Shown here piece after piece: positions 1 through 6,944 of a stretch of 10,059 nucleotides of DNA. This DNA is from an uncultured Mucispirillum sp. (lineage in GTDB: Bacteria > Chrysiogenota > Deferribacteres > Deferribacterales > Mucispirillaceae), in contig CAMEZN010000034.1 in NCBI GenBank assembly GCA_945947845.1, positions 1 through 10,059 of the forward strand. The letters run 5' to 3'. The translations under genes and the position numbers were made by a program. Position 1 is the stretch's first letter. Every line of letters begins with the position of its first letter. The notes beneath the pieces are model-generated. The model saw nothing but the letters and a program-made list of their open reading frames with translations, did no database searches and was not told the origin of the DNA.

Positions 1-11
1 AGGAGGATAAT

Positions 12-836
12 ATGTCCGTAGAAATTGCTATGCTGCATGATGTGGAGAAATGCTCTGCATGCAGAGGCTGCTCAGTAGCCTGCAAACAGTGGAAAAATCT
101 GCCGGCTGATAAAACCCCTTTTGATGGTGATTATCAGTCGCATAAGGATTTAAGCAGTAAAACATATACTCTTATCCGTATGAAAGAGACTATGGTAAAT
201 GACAAAGTAAGATGGGATTTTCTTAAATTTCAATGTATGCACTGTGGTATTGCAGGTTGTGTGCTTGGCTGCCCAACAAATGCACTTCAAAAAGAAGAAA
301 CAGGTATTGTTTCTTATGATATAGATAAATGTATTGGCTGCGGATATTGTGAGATTAACTGCACATTTGGTGTGCCACATGTAGATAAAGAAACTAAAAA
401 ATCTACTAAATGCAACTTATGTATAGATAGAGTTGAAAAATATATAGAAAGTGGCTACAACAGAAAATATATGCCATCTTGTGCAAAAACATGCACAGCA
501 GATGCTATACTTTTTGGCACTCGTGAAGAGATGGTAAAAATAGCTAATGAAAGGCTTGCAGTTTTAAAAGAAAAATATCCAGATGCCTGCACATATAATG
601 TAGAAACAAATAATTCTATTAAAGGGGGAGCTATGATGTATGTTCTTCCTTATAAACCATCTGTTTATGGTCTGCCTGATGAGCCACAGCTTGCTCCAAG
701 TTTAGATGTATGGAAAGAAAAAATTCAGCCTGCTGGTAAAGTTTTAATGGGTGCAGCTGTTGTTGCAGTGGCTGGTGCTGCTATTGTTAACACTGTAACA
801 GGCGGTTCAAAACATGGAGGTGATGACCATGAGTAA
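12..836 (+). CDS. fdhB: Formate dehydrogenase iron-sulfur (beta) subunit
   Basis: Electron-transfer subunit of a membrane-bound, periplasm-facing formate dehydrogenase (FdnH/FdhB family). It passes electrons from the catalytic molybdo/tungsto-subunit to the cytochrome b subunit. The 274 residues carry sixteen cysteines grouped for four [4Fe-4S] clusters: C14/C17/C20/C24, C75/C78/C83/C87, C107/C110/C113/C117 and C134/C137/C157/C161. The MYVLPY...YGLP segment (about 209-222) is typical of the family, and residues about 240-263 form a single C-terminal membrane anchor. There is no N-terminal signal, as expected for a subunit co-exported with its Tat-dependent partner. A perfect AGGAGG at 1-6 fixes the start and suggests a position inside an operon, with the catalytic gene just upstream and outside the window. 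The last 8 bases overlap the cytochrome b gene. Closely related four-cluster subunits of other molybdoenzymes are possible, but the gamma-subunit partner and the C-terminal anchor favour formate dehydrogenase. Confidence 0.92.
   Translation: MSVEIAMLHDVEKCSACRGCSVACKQWKNLPADKTPFDGDYQSHKDLSSKTYTLIRMKETMVNDKVRWDFLKFQCMHCGIAGCVLGCPTNALQKEETGIVSYDIDKCIGCGYCEINCTFGVPHVDKETKKSTKCNLCIDRVEKYIESGYNRKYMPSCAKTCTADAILFGTREEMVKIANERLAVLKEKYPDACTYNVETNNSIKGGAMMYVLPYKPSVYGLPDEPQLAPSLDVWKEKIQPAGKVLMGAAVVAVAGAAIVNTVTGGSKHGGDDHE
816..821 (+). promoter_or_regulatory. Ribosome binding site setting the fdhC start
   Basis: GGAGGT lies inside the 3' end of the upstream gene, 7 bases before the ATG at 829. It makes 829 the likely start rather than the in-frame ATGs at 814 (overlapping the site itself) or 823 (too close to it). 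Confidence 0.75.
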
Positions 837-1461
837 TGAAAAATATGTAAAACGATTTAGCAAATTTATAGTTATAGCTCACTGGACTAATGCAATCAGT
901 TTTATTATGCTTGTATTAACTGGGCTTCCATTATTTTTAGGCATAAAAGTTCCTGAATTTTTACAGATTGTTCACAGAGTATTTGCTGTAACTTTTTTAC
1001 TTCCAACTCCATTTATGATATTAATGGATAGAAAAGGATTTATGCAGTGGACTAAAAATATATTAAGCTGGAAAAGCTATGATTTTAAATTTTTAGCAGT
1101 TTTTCCACTGGAATTAATAGGCAAGGCAAAAAATGTTCCTAAACAGGACTTTTTTAATGGCGGTCAAAAATTAAATTCAGTTCTTACTATTTTAGGTGCA
1201 ATTACAATGGTTATCACTGGTTTTATCATGTGGTTTAAAGAGTTATTTCCAGTGGCAGTTGTAAGGTGGGCATATCCAGTTCATGATGCTGGTATGGCAA
1301 TAATGGTTGCTGTAATTATCGGCCATATTTATTTAAGTGTAGGCCACCCTGCAAGCCGTCCATCTTTTATGGGTATGACAAAAGGTGTCGTTCCAGAAAG
1401 CTATGCAAAAGCACACCATGGCAGATGGTATGATGAATTGAAAGAGAAAAACGAAATATAA
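829..1461 (+). CDS. fdhC: Formate dehydrogenase cytochrome b556 (gamma) subunit
   Basis: Integral-membrane dihaem cytochrome b of the FdnI family. It takes electrons from the iron-sulfur subunit and reduces quinone. The protein has 210 residues from the ATG at 829, close to the usual 210-220, with about four hydrophobic segments (roughly 15-38, 50-66, 117-137 and 150-171). Candidate haem ligands are H18 (AHWTNA), H49 (IVHRVF), H152 (PVHDAG) and H166 (IGHIYL), matching the spacing of the four ligands known in E. coli FdnI. The NGGQKLN segment near 110-116 and the HHGRWYDE end are also family-like. The gene overlaps fdhB by 8 bases (ATGAGTAA), implying translational coupling. It is the last gene of the operon, followed directly by a strong hairpin terminator. 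Confidence 0.92.
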   Translation: MSNEKYVKRFSKFIVIAHWTNAISFIMLVLTGLPLFLGIKVPEFLQIVHRVFAVTFLLPTPFMILMDRKGFMQWTKNILSWKSYDFKFLAVFPLELIGKAKNVPKQDFFNGGQKLNSVLTILGAITMVITGFIMWFKELFPVAVVRWAYPVHDAGMAIMVAVIIGHIYLSVGHPASRPSFMGMTKGVVPESYAKAHHGRWYDELKEKNEI

Positions 1462-1465
1462 AATT

Positions 1466-1496
1466 ATAAAGGGCAGGTTAATACCTGCCCTTTATT
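1466..1496 (+). terminator. Rho-independent terminator of the fdh operon
   Basis: The perfect 8-bp GC-rich stem GGGCAGGT/ACCTGCCC (1471-1478 with 1483-1490) encloses the loop TAAT. Flanking A/T pairs (1466-1470 with 1491-1495) extend it to about 13 bp. A short T-rich run follows. It lies about 5 bases after the fdhC stop. The A-rich 5' flank means it could also work on the other strand, towards the pseudogene remnant. Confidence 0.88.
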
Positions 1497-1499
1497 CAT

Positions 1500-1672
1500 A
1501 TATGATTTTGGTATTTTATTTTAAAGTAAATTTATTTGTTGTTTTAATGCTTTTTACCTTGCTGTTTCTAAAACAGCCTACTGTTTTTCTACTGACTATT
1601 TATTTTGTATATCTTTTTTAAATATATAGCGGCTTTTTGTATAGAGTTTATATTAATTAAATTATTTTATTT
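1500..1672. other. AT-rich spacer without a recognisable gene
   Basis: I see no convincing coding frame on either strand. The only structure is a small perfect hairpin, GCTGTTT-CTA-AAACAGC, at 1561-1577. It has no T-tract directly after it on either strand, so I do not call it a terminator. The stretch may be further decayed sequence continuing from the - strand remnant next to it. Confidence 0.5.
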
Positions 1673-2040
1673 TTAGTTATTAAGCATCTGTTTAAATATT
1701 TCAATACTGCCAGTTTCTTTTGCTATCATTAAGCTGTGTAAAGATTCTGGGCTTTAATCCGTTAATTTTGCATTTTCATATTTATCTAAATTATCATAGA
1801 ATTTTCCAAATTTATCAGGAGCTGTTGCCATAAAATAAAGCTGTGCAGTATATTTTTACAAGCTCTGTTTCATTATTATATACAGTATCAAATAAATTAT
1901 GATTATTTTTATATACGGCACTGTTTTTGTTTATTCCTTGGCTGAGCATTTTTTCTGTATAGTCTAATGCTGATGATACTTTATTCTTATTATTTGTGCA
2001 GGCATACAACAGTGAATAAAATGTATGCAGGATTATTCTT
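1673..2040 (-). pseudogene. Decayed ankyrin-repeat-like protein gene
   Basis: On the - strand, a coding-like reading runs from about 2040 down to the TAA at 1673-1675, but it is broken twice. The first frame (about 2040 to 1818) reads as ...LLYACTNNKNKV...TELVK and then shifts. Removing one A from the five-A run (plus-strand T run 1853-1857) restores a continuous reading, YTAQLYFMATAPDKFGKFYD and onward. That frame has an in-frame TAA at 1754-1756, after which SPESLHSLMIAKETG...IEIFKQMLNN continues in frame to a natural stop. Segments such as SLHSLMIAKETGSIEIFKQM resemble the ankyrin pattern (T/S-L-H-x-A-x-x-x-G-x-x-E-I-x-K-x-L-L). No good start codon is visible at the 5' end: the frame is stopped just upstream of 2040 and the only early candidate is a TTG near 2009. 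It is therefore probably truncated as well. The ankyrin assignment is tentative; the broken coding character is clearer. Confidence 0.6.
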
Positions 2041-2143
2041 TACAAATATAAAATATAATTTTACAATTAAATAATATTTTTAACAGTTTTTTTATTAAGT
2101 GCAAAGATATAAATATAGTTAATCTTTGTATTTGTATGGACTA

Positions 2144-2149
2144 TATAAT
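2144..2149 (+). promoter_or_regulatory. Possible -10 element for the lpxR-like gene
   Basis: A perfect TATAAT ends 15 bases before the ATG at 2165. No convincing -35 box is seen at 17 bp. If it is used, the leader would be only about 9 nucleotides with no Shine-Dalgarno. Such matches are common by chance in DNA this AT-rich. Confidence 0.3.
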
Positions 2150-2164
2150 TAATGAGTTTAGTTT

Positions 2165-3172
2165 ATGTATAGATATTTATTATGTTGCATTATCAGTATA
2201 TTTTTCATTTTCATTTTTTCTGCAAATGTGAAAGCATCTGAAATTGTTCCTTATAAAAAACATACTGTATATGGAATATGGGAAAATGATAAAATCAGCT
2301 TTATTCATACAGACAGGAACTATACAAATGGTGTCCGTTATGGATATACTTCAAAAGAGTATGATTATTTTTCAGAAGACAATAAAATGAGCTGGGCAAA
2401 AAATGTTTCAATTATTAATTATAATAAGCCCCATTTAACCAGATTCCATTTAAGTATAAATCAAGAAATGTATACTCCTGATTATACTGGAGATTATGTG
2501 CCGTTAAATGAACATTCATATGGTGGTTTTCTCTATTTTAATGCAGGCATATATAACAGAACCGCAAATACTCTGGAACATATAGGATTAAAGATTGGTA
2601 TAACTGGACCTTATGCACTAGGCAAGGAAGCTCAGTCATTTATACATACAATATTTGATAAAGGTCTATTTTACGGCTGGGATAATCAGATAGGAACAGA
2701 ATTTATTTTCAACCCTTATTATCAGTGGACTGGTAGAGCTTATATATTTAAAACAAATGTAATTTCTATGGATATTCTTGGCACATTTGATGTTGCAGCA
2801 GGTAATGCAGATACTCATTTTGGAGCTTACGGCACTTTGCGGATAGGTTATAATTTAGATAATGATTTTGGAGTTCAAAAGATAAATACATTAACTGATG
2901 CAGCTCCAGTTCACAGTGATAAATTGTCAGTATACCTTTTTGCAGGCGGTGGCCCGCGGGTAGTGCTTTATAATCTTTTTGTATCAGGCAATAACAGCAC
3001 AAGTGATTATGGATATAATACAAATCTGTTAAAATATGATGCTTTTTGTGGTATTGTTATATCATATTATGGTGTAAGGGCTGGCTATACATGGACACTT
3101 TACACAAAAGAATATACCACTCAGCCATATGGACATACATTCGGACAGTTATTTATTGAAATAGCTTTTTAA
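2165..3172 (+). CDS. lpxR: Lipid A 3'-O-deacylase, LpxR family (DUF2219)
   Basis: Outer-membrane enzyme predicted to remove the 3'-acyloxyacyl chain from lipid A, changing surface charge and TLR4 recognition in organisms where it has been studied. The 335 residues start with a signal peptide (hydrophobic 4-20, likely cut after VKA at 24). The mature chain is a beta-barrel ending in phenylalanine, as outer-membrane proteins usually do. Family signatures are visible in order: WENDK (39-43, with the N-D pair found in the active site), TDRNYTNG (49-56), INQEMYTP (98-105), the GGFLY region (120-124), then GPYALG (148-153) followed by Q157 and H161. H161 lines up with the catalytic histidine (His122) of the Salmonella enzyme as I recall it. 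The gene stands alone between long AT-rich spacers and has no evident Shine-Dalgarno. Nothing nearby belongs to lipid A synthesis. Family confidence is high; activity is inferred. Confidence 0.87.
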   Translation: MYRYLLCCIISIFFIFIFSANVKASEIVPYKKHTVYGIWENDKISFIHTDRNYTNGVRYGYTSKEYDYFSEDNKMSWAKNVSIINYNKPHLTRFHLSINQEMYTPDYTGDYVPLNEHSYGGFLYFNAGIYNRTANTLEHIGLKIGITGPYALGKEAQSFIHTIFDKGLFYGWDNQIGTEFIFNPYYQWTGRAYIFKTNVISMDILGTFDVAAGNADTHFGAYGTLRIGYNLDNDFGVQKINTLTDAAPVHSDKLSVYLFAGGGPRVVLYNLFVSGNNSTSDYGYNTNLLKYDAFCGIVISYYGVRAGYTWTLYTKEYTTQPYGHTFGQLFIEIAF

Positions 3173-3606
3173 AGCAGTTTGATAAATTATAATAGATTCT
3201 AATTTTTATTATATATACTTAATCTTTTATTATTCTAATATATAAAATCAGGTTATAAATAATATGTAATATTCTATAAATTACATATATTGTTTTCAGT
3301 AAAGAAGAAATATATAGTTAAATTTTTTATTTTATATAAATTATTAAAAATTTAACATTTAATTGATAAAATCATATTTTATAAAATAAAACAAAGTTAT
3401 ATAAAATATAATACAATAACATTAAATGATATAGAAATAGTAGGATATATTAAGTTGTAAGTCATAGTTAAAGGGTATAAAATACCTGAAATATCGTAAA
3501 AATATCAATATATTAGCTAAAAATCCATATTAAGAAATTTATAATAATGTATTATTTTTTGTCTTGATTTTTATTTAAAAAAGGGATAAGTTAAATAAAA
3601 AGATAG
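3173..3606. other. Long AT-rich intergenic region
   Basis: This is 430 bases of very AT-rich DNA with no credible open frame. It should hold the end of the lpxR-like transcript and the promoter of the rhodanese operon, but no T-tailed GC hairpin is seen. Promoter candidates are weak: TATAAA at 3476-3481 with TTGTAA at 3455-3460 (15-bp spacing), and TTGATT at 3564-3569 without a good -10. The only clear structure is the dyad listed separately at 3262-3288. Confidence 0.5.
3262..3288. repeat. Perfect 9-bp inverted repeat in the intergenic region
   Basis: ATATGTAAT (3262-3270) and ATTACATAT (3280-3288) are exact reverse complements separated by 9 bases. It could be a regulator-binding dyad or a weak hairpin at the end of the lpxR-like transcript, 90 bases downstream of that stop. 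The arms are nearly all A/T, so chance is a real alternative. Confidence 0.35.
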
Positions 3607-3642
3607 GTGGTCTACAACATTTATCCACTTTTTACAAATTAT

Positions 3643-3649
3643 GGAGGGG
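3643..3649 (+). promoter_or_regulatory. Ribosome binding site setting the rhodanese start
   Basis: GGAGGGG sits just upstream of the ATG at 3652, which begins a normal lipoprotein signal peptide (MKKF...). This favours 3652 over the in-frame GTG at 3607, which would put 15 non-signal-like residues in front. Confidence 0.75.
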
Positions 3650-3651
3650 TT

Positions 3652-5181
3652 ATGAAAAAATTCATATCTAAACCTGCGGCATTAATTAAAATTATGCTGC
3701 TGGCAGTGCTTGCTGTTTCATTTGCTGCTGCATGCGGTTATGACGATGTAAATGAAGAAAAAGCACAAGCAATTGCTGCATATTATGCTGGTGATGCAGA
3801 ACCGCGTTCAGCATTAATAGATGCAGAAACATTAAAAAGTTATATTGATGCTGGTTATGTAACACCAGACGGAAAAAAAGTTTTAATACTGCATATTGCA
3901 GCTCAAAATGGAACACTTCCAGCTACAACTATTAAAGGTGCTTATGGTGTTGCATCAGATAGTTATGTAATGGAAGCAAGAAGTGATGGTCCTATAACTG
4001 ATAGTGCCATGGTTGCAAGTGGTGCTAAAATGGATTCTTTTTTAAGAGCATACGGCATAGATATGAACACATTAGTTGTTCTAACTGCTAAATCTCTTAA
4101 AAATACTGTAAACACCGAATCTCATTCACAAATGCTTGCAAGAGCTTTCTGGACATTTAAATACTGGGGTTTTTCTAACAATAATGTAAAAATATTAGAT
4201 GGTGCAGACAGCTATTTTGCTACACTTTATCCTACAATGATGGAATCATTCAGATATGGTATGCCACAGCCATCAACATTTTCTGTAAAAGACTTACCTG
4301 GTCAGCAGATGGATAAATATCGTGCTCCAATAGGCGAAGTATTAGGCTATGCTGCAACTGGTGCATTAAAAGCAGACGGCACTGGAAGTGCTATTATGGT
4401 ATCTACTATGAATGCAAAAACAAAACTTCAAGTTAATGGAGTTACTGAAACATTTGTAATTGGTAATACAAGATTTATTGAAGGCAGAATTAATGGTGAA
4501 ACTCAGCTTGCATTATCTGGTAATGAAACTGACGGATACGATAATTCTTGGAACCTGTATGTTGATGATGTAACTGGTAAATTTAAAACAAATGAAGAGT
4601 TAACAGCACTTATAAAAGGTCTTACTACTGATGGAACAGCTGCTGCATCATTTTTACCAGCAGATAAAAATAAAAGAATTATGTTCCACTGTATAACAGG
4701 TAGAACAACTGCTCCACACTGGTTTGTATTTAAAGAGCTTTTAGGTTATACTAATGCTGCTATTTATGATGGTTCTTGGCAGGAATGGACAAATTTATCA
4801 GCTTATGTTCCTGCAAATACACAAGATACATTTGTTAACCAGCTTTATGATAACGGAACATTAATCAGTGGCAAAGCAGCAACAGATTATCTTTCTTATA
4901 ATGGCACTGGCTTTGTAAAAAAATCTACTAATGAAAATGCTAATATAGATTACAGCCCTGTTATGAGAAATCTTAACTGGGATACAGCAAGATATACAAA
5001 ATTCTTAACTATGGGTGCTCCTAAAAATAATACAAATACTTATGATAACGAATATGCTGGTGATGGAAGAGAAATCAACACAGCAGATAAAAATTATCAA
5101 GCAGGTAAAGGCGATGCTTCTTCTGGCGGTAACGGCGGCGGTGCATCAACTGGCGGCGGTTCAGCTCCAGCAGGCTGCTAA
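3652..5181 (+). CDS. Tandem-rhodanese lipoprotein with a C-terminal cysteine tail
   Basis: Predicted secreted, lipid-anchored sulfurtransferase of 509 residues. A signal peptide (1-27) ends in FAAAC, a slightly atypical lipobox with C28 as lipidation site. Rhodanese-like domain 1 (about 53-200) has the DAETLKSYID start and a KILDGA segment (180-185), but its active-site loop reads AKSLKNT without cysteine, so it is probably non-catalytic. Domain 2 (about 228-385) contains FIEGRING (275-282) and the loop HCITGRTT with C347 as the likely persulfide-carrying cysteine, followed by YDGSWQEW. An extension of about 100 residues leads to a Gly/Ser tail (about 489-505) ending PAGC. The only three cysteines are C28, C347 and C509. 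The porin gene follows 26 bases later and a small secreted protein completes the unit. The substrate is unknown: thiosulfate, polysulfide or a selenium compound are possible. From memory, a rhodanese-like lipoprotein also sits beside a porin in the Geobacter ext cluster. Confidence 0.85.
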   Translation: MKKFISKPAALIKIMLLAVLAVSFAAACGYDDVNEEKAQAIAAYYAGDAEPRSALIDAETLKSYIDAGYVTPDGKKVLILHIAAQNGTLPATTIKGAYGVASDSYVMEARSDGPITDSAMVASGAKMDSFLRAYGIDMNTLVVLTAKSLKNTVNTESHSQMLARAFWTFKYWGFSNNNVKILDGADSYFATLYPTMMESFRYGMPQPSTFSVKDLPGQQMDKYRAPIGEVLGYAATGALKADGTGSAIMVSTMNAKTKLQVNGVTETFVIGNTRFIEGRINGETQLALSGNETDGYDNSWNLYVDDVTGKFKTNEELTALIKGLTTDGTAAASFLPADKNKRIMFHCITGRTTAPHWFVFKELLGYTNAAIYDGSWQEWTNLSAYVPANTQDTFVNQLYDNGTLISGKAATDYLSYNGTGFVKKSTNENANIDYSPVMRNLNWDTARYTKFLTMGAPKNNTNTYDNEYAGDGREINTADKNYQAGKGDASSGGNGGGASTGGGSAPAGC

Positions 5182-5207
5182 TTAAAGTATAGACAAGGAG
5201 AATAGTT

Positions 5208-6404
5208 ATGAAAAAATTACTGTTAATTATATCTATGGTTAGTATTTTTGCATCTTCTGTTTATGCTTTTGAGCCTATTCAGCTTGGTGAAAATGCTTAT
5301 TTAAGAATATTTTATGATACTCAGTTTGGTTTAACTTACCGTGATACTGGCACTGGTGTAATGAACAATGAAGCTGCCTTAAACTTAAATTTTAGAAGAA
5401 ACAGACTTGGGTTTGTTGGAACATATAACGATGTATTAAGCTTTTATTTCAATACAGAATATATTGAAAATAAAATCATTAACCCATTAAGTATATCTGA
5501 CCAGCCAAACCAAAACTTCTATGTTTTAGATGCACAAATCAGATATGACCCATTTGACTTTTTAAGATTTCAATTAGGTAAATTTAAACACAACCTTACT
5601 CGTGAAAACTTAGAGTCATGCTTTGAGCCATTAAACTTAGACCGTTCATTATTCATAAGCACAACATTCAAAACAAGTCGTGATATGGGTATTGCTGTCT
5701 GGGGTAATATTTTAGATGGCTGGATACAATATCGTTTAGATGTTATGGAAGGTAAAACAGGCAGAAGCGGCGACCTTTTTGCAACAGATATGAGCCAGTT
5801 CCGCTATACAGGTCGTTTACAATTTTCTTTACTTGAAGATAAAGAAACAGATTATGGTGTAAAAGGCACATACAGAGGTAATAAACAAGTATTAACTATC
5901 GGTGGTGCTGTTCAATATGAACCAAATGTTGTTTACACTGATGCTGTAAACTTAACTGGGGTAAAAGATTACCTTGCTTATTCTGTTGATATTTTCTATG
6001 AACAAGGCTTTGAAAATGTTGGTGTGTTCACAGCTTCTGCTGCATATGTAGATATCAATATGGGAGATGCATATAAAGGCGAATTTGCATCAGCTGAATC
6101 TTATGGCTTAAATGGTCAAAAAAGAGGATTTTATGTAAAAGTTGGCTATATGCTTCCAAATATTCCTTTACAATTTTTTGTTCGCTATGATAATTATTAC
6201 TTTGCAAGACTTGACAGCAAAAACCAAGCATTCTATAATCAAAACATAAACTGGATTGGTGCAGGTCTTAACTACTACATAGATGGACAAAACATAAAAA
6301 TTACAGCACAGTATTCTAGAACAATGTTCTCACAAGAAGACCCTAACGACCCAAATTACAGGGACTTCCCTCCTGTTGAATTATATCCCCCGTTTAGATT
6401 TTAG
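5208..6404 (+). CDS. Outer-membrane porin, OprO/OprP-like beta-barrel
   Basis: Predicted 398-residue outer-membrane channel. A signal peptide (1-20) is cut after SVYA. The mature chain alternates short amphipathic strands with loops throughout, including LNFRRNRLGFVGTYND (84 onward in the precursor region), an RFQLGKFKHNLT segment and repeated aromatic girdle residues, and ends FRF. The R/G-rich early strands followed by the LGKFK...L..E motif resemble the phosphate-selective porin O/P superfamily. That name should not be taken as evidence for phosphate, as the superfamily also carries other anions. A strong AAGGAG (5195-5200) lies 7 bases before the ATG. The gene sits between the rhodanese lipoprotein and the small secreted protein with short spacers, so it probably admits or exports a substrate handled by the rhodanese. 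Frequent C-ending codons (AAC, GAC) suggest high expression. Confidence 0.85.
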   Translation: MKKLLLIISMVSIFASSVYAFEPIQLGENAYLRIFYDTQFGLTYRDTGTGVMNNEAALNLNFRRNRLGFVGTYNDVLSFYFNTEYIENKIINPLSISDQPNQNFYVLDAQIRYDPFDFLRFQLGKFKHNLTRENLESCFEPLNLDRSLFISTTFKTSRDMGIAVWGNILDGWIQYRLDVMEGKTGRSGDLFATDMSQFRYTGRLQFSLLEDKETDYGVKGTYRGNKQVLTIGGAVQYEPNVVYTDAVNLTGVKDYLAYSVDIFYEQGFENVGVFTASAAYVDINMGDAYKGEFASAESYGLNGQKRGFYVKVGYMLPNIPLQFFVRYDNYYFARLDSKNQAFYNQNINWIGAGLNYYIDGQNIKITAQYSRTMFSQEDPNDPNYRDFPPVELYPPFRF

Positions 6405-6455
6405 TAAGGTGTAAATAATGGGGTATATTAGCTCCATAATATAAGAGGTGAAAAT

Positions 6456-6662
6456 ATGAAAAAAATCGCACTTGTAGTATTAGCAACTTTCGTTGCAGCT
6501 AGCTTTGCTTTCGCTGCTCCACAATCAGGAAAAGTAGTTTCTGTTGATGGCGACAAAGTAACTATTGAAGTTAAAGGCAACAAATTTAAAGCTGGTGATG
6601 CAGTTTCTGTTGATGCAGAAAAAGCTAAAAAAGCTAAAAAACCTAGAATGTCTGGCTGCTAG
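6456..6662 (+). CDS. Small secreted protein with a single, C-terminal cysteine
   Basis: No named family is recognised. The 68-residue precursor has a clear signal peptide (1-20, AFA before the cut), leaving a mature protein of about 48 residues. Residues 25-54 read as a compact set of beta strands (GKVVSVDGDKVTIEVKG, then KFKAGDAVSVD), resembling a small SH3/OB-like barrel of the kind found in short periplasmic proteins. A lysine/alanine-rich stretch (56-62) leads to the end, PRMSGC. The last residue is its only cysteine, which recalls the PAGC end of the rhodanese two genes upstream. It has a good ribosome binding site (AGAGGTG, 6444-6450), lies 51 bases after the porin and is followed by a strong terminator. 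Being last in a unit with a rhodanese, it could be a carrier of sulfur or another chalcogen on the terminal cysteine; that is inference. A metal-binding or structural role is equally open. Confidence 0.8.
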   Translation: MKKIALVVLATFVAASFAFAAPQSGKVVSVDGDKVTIEVKGNKFKAGDAVSVDAEKAKKAKKPRMSGC

Positions 6663-6690
6663 TTTCTAGTAATACCTAGATATGAATAAT

Positions 6691-6717
6691 AAGGGGAAGC
6701 AATGCTTCCCCTTTTTT
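6691..6717 (+). terminator. Rho-independent terminator of the rhodanese-porin operon
   Basis: The perfect 10-bp stem AAGGGGAAGC/GCTTCCCCTT (6691-6700 with 6704-6713) has a 3-base loop and runs into six T residues. It lies 28 bases after the small-protein stop and ends the three-gene unit, separating it from the cytochrome pair. Confidence 0.93.
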
Positions 6718-6920
6718 AATAAATATACTTTGAAGAACACTGTATAAGCCTGATAATAAATATTATAAATTAAAATATATATACTCATATAAAGATTTTG
6801 ACTATATAAAAATATGTCATAATACTTTTCGTTTTATAATAATAAATAAAAATAGATTTTAAGCACTATATAAAGCAGAAGATAAAATGATTATAAAGTG
6901 ATAATTTATAGTGAAAAAGA

Positions 6921-6939
6921 TATAATTTTATTGTATAAT
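6921..6939 (+). promoter_or_regulatory. Possible promoter -10 elements for the cytochrome pair
   Basis: Two perfect TATAAT hexamers lie at 6921-6926 and 6934-6939, just before the ATG at 6945. No good -35 box is visible. Use of the first would give a leader of about 11 nucleotides; the second would start at or inside the ATG. No Shine-Dalgarno is seen. Chance matches are likely in such AT-rich DNA. Confidence 0.35.
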
Positions 6940-6944
6940 AAACC

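Noticed and set aside
814..828. Earlier in-frame start of the cytochrome b subunit at 814
   Set aside because: That ATG overlaps the GGAGGT ribosome binding site that serves the ATG at 829, and family members begin at the equivalent of 829.
1561..1577. Perfect hairpin GCTGTTT-CTA-AAACAGC as a terminator
   Set aside because: No T-tract follows directly on either strand, and no intact gene ends next to it.
3476..3596. Promoter for the rhodanese operon
   Set aside because: Only partial matches (TATAAA at 3476 and TTGATT at 3564) with poor spacing or poor partner boxes; not distinguishable from chance in AT-rich DNA.
3607..3651. GTG start extending the rhodanese by 15 residues
   Set aside because: No proper ribosome binding site precedes it and it would place non-signal residues before a standard lipoprotein signal peptide.
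6657..6662. Selenocysteine read-through at the Gly-Cys end of the small protein
   Set aside because: The stop is TAG, not TGA, and no coding-like sequence follows; the rhodanese stop is TAA.
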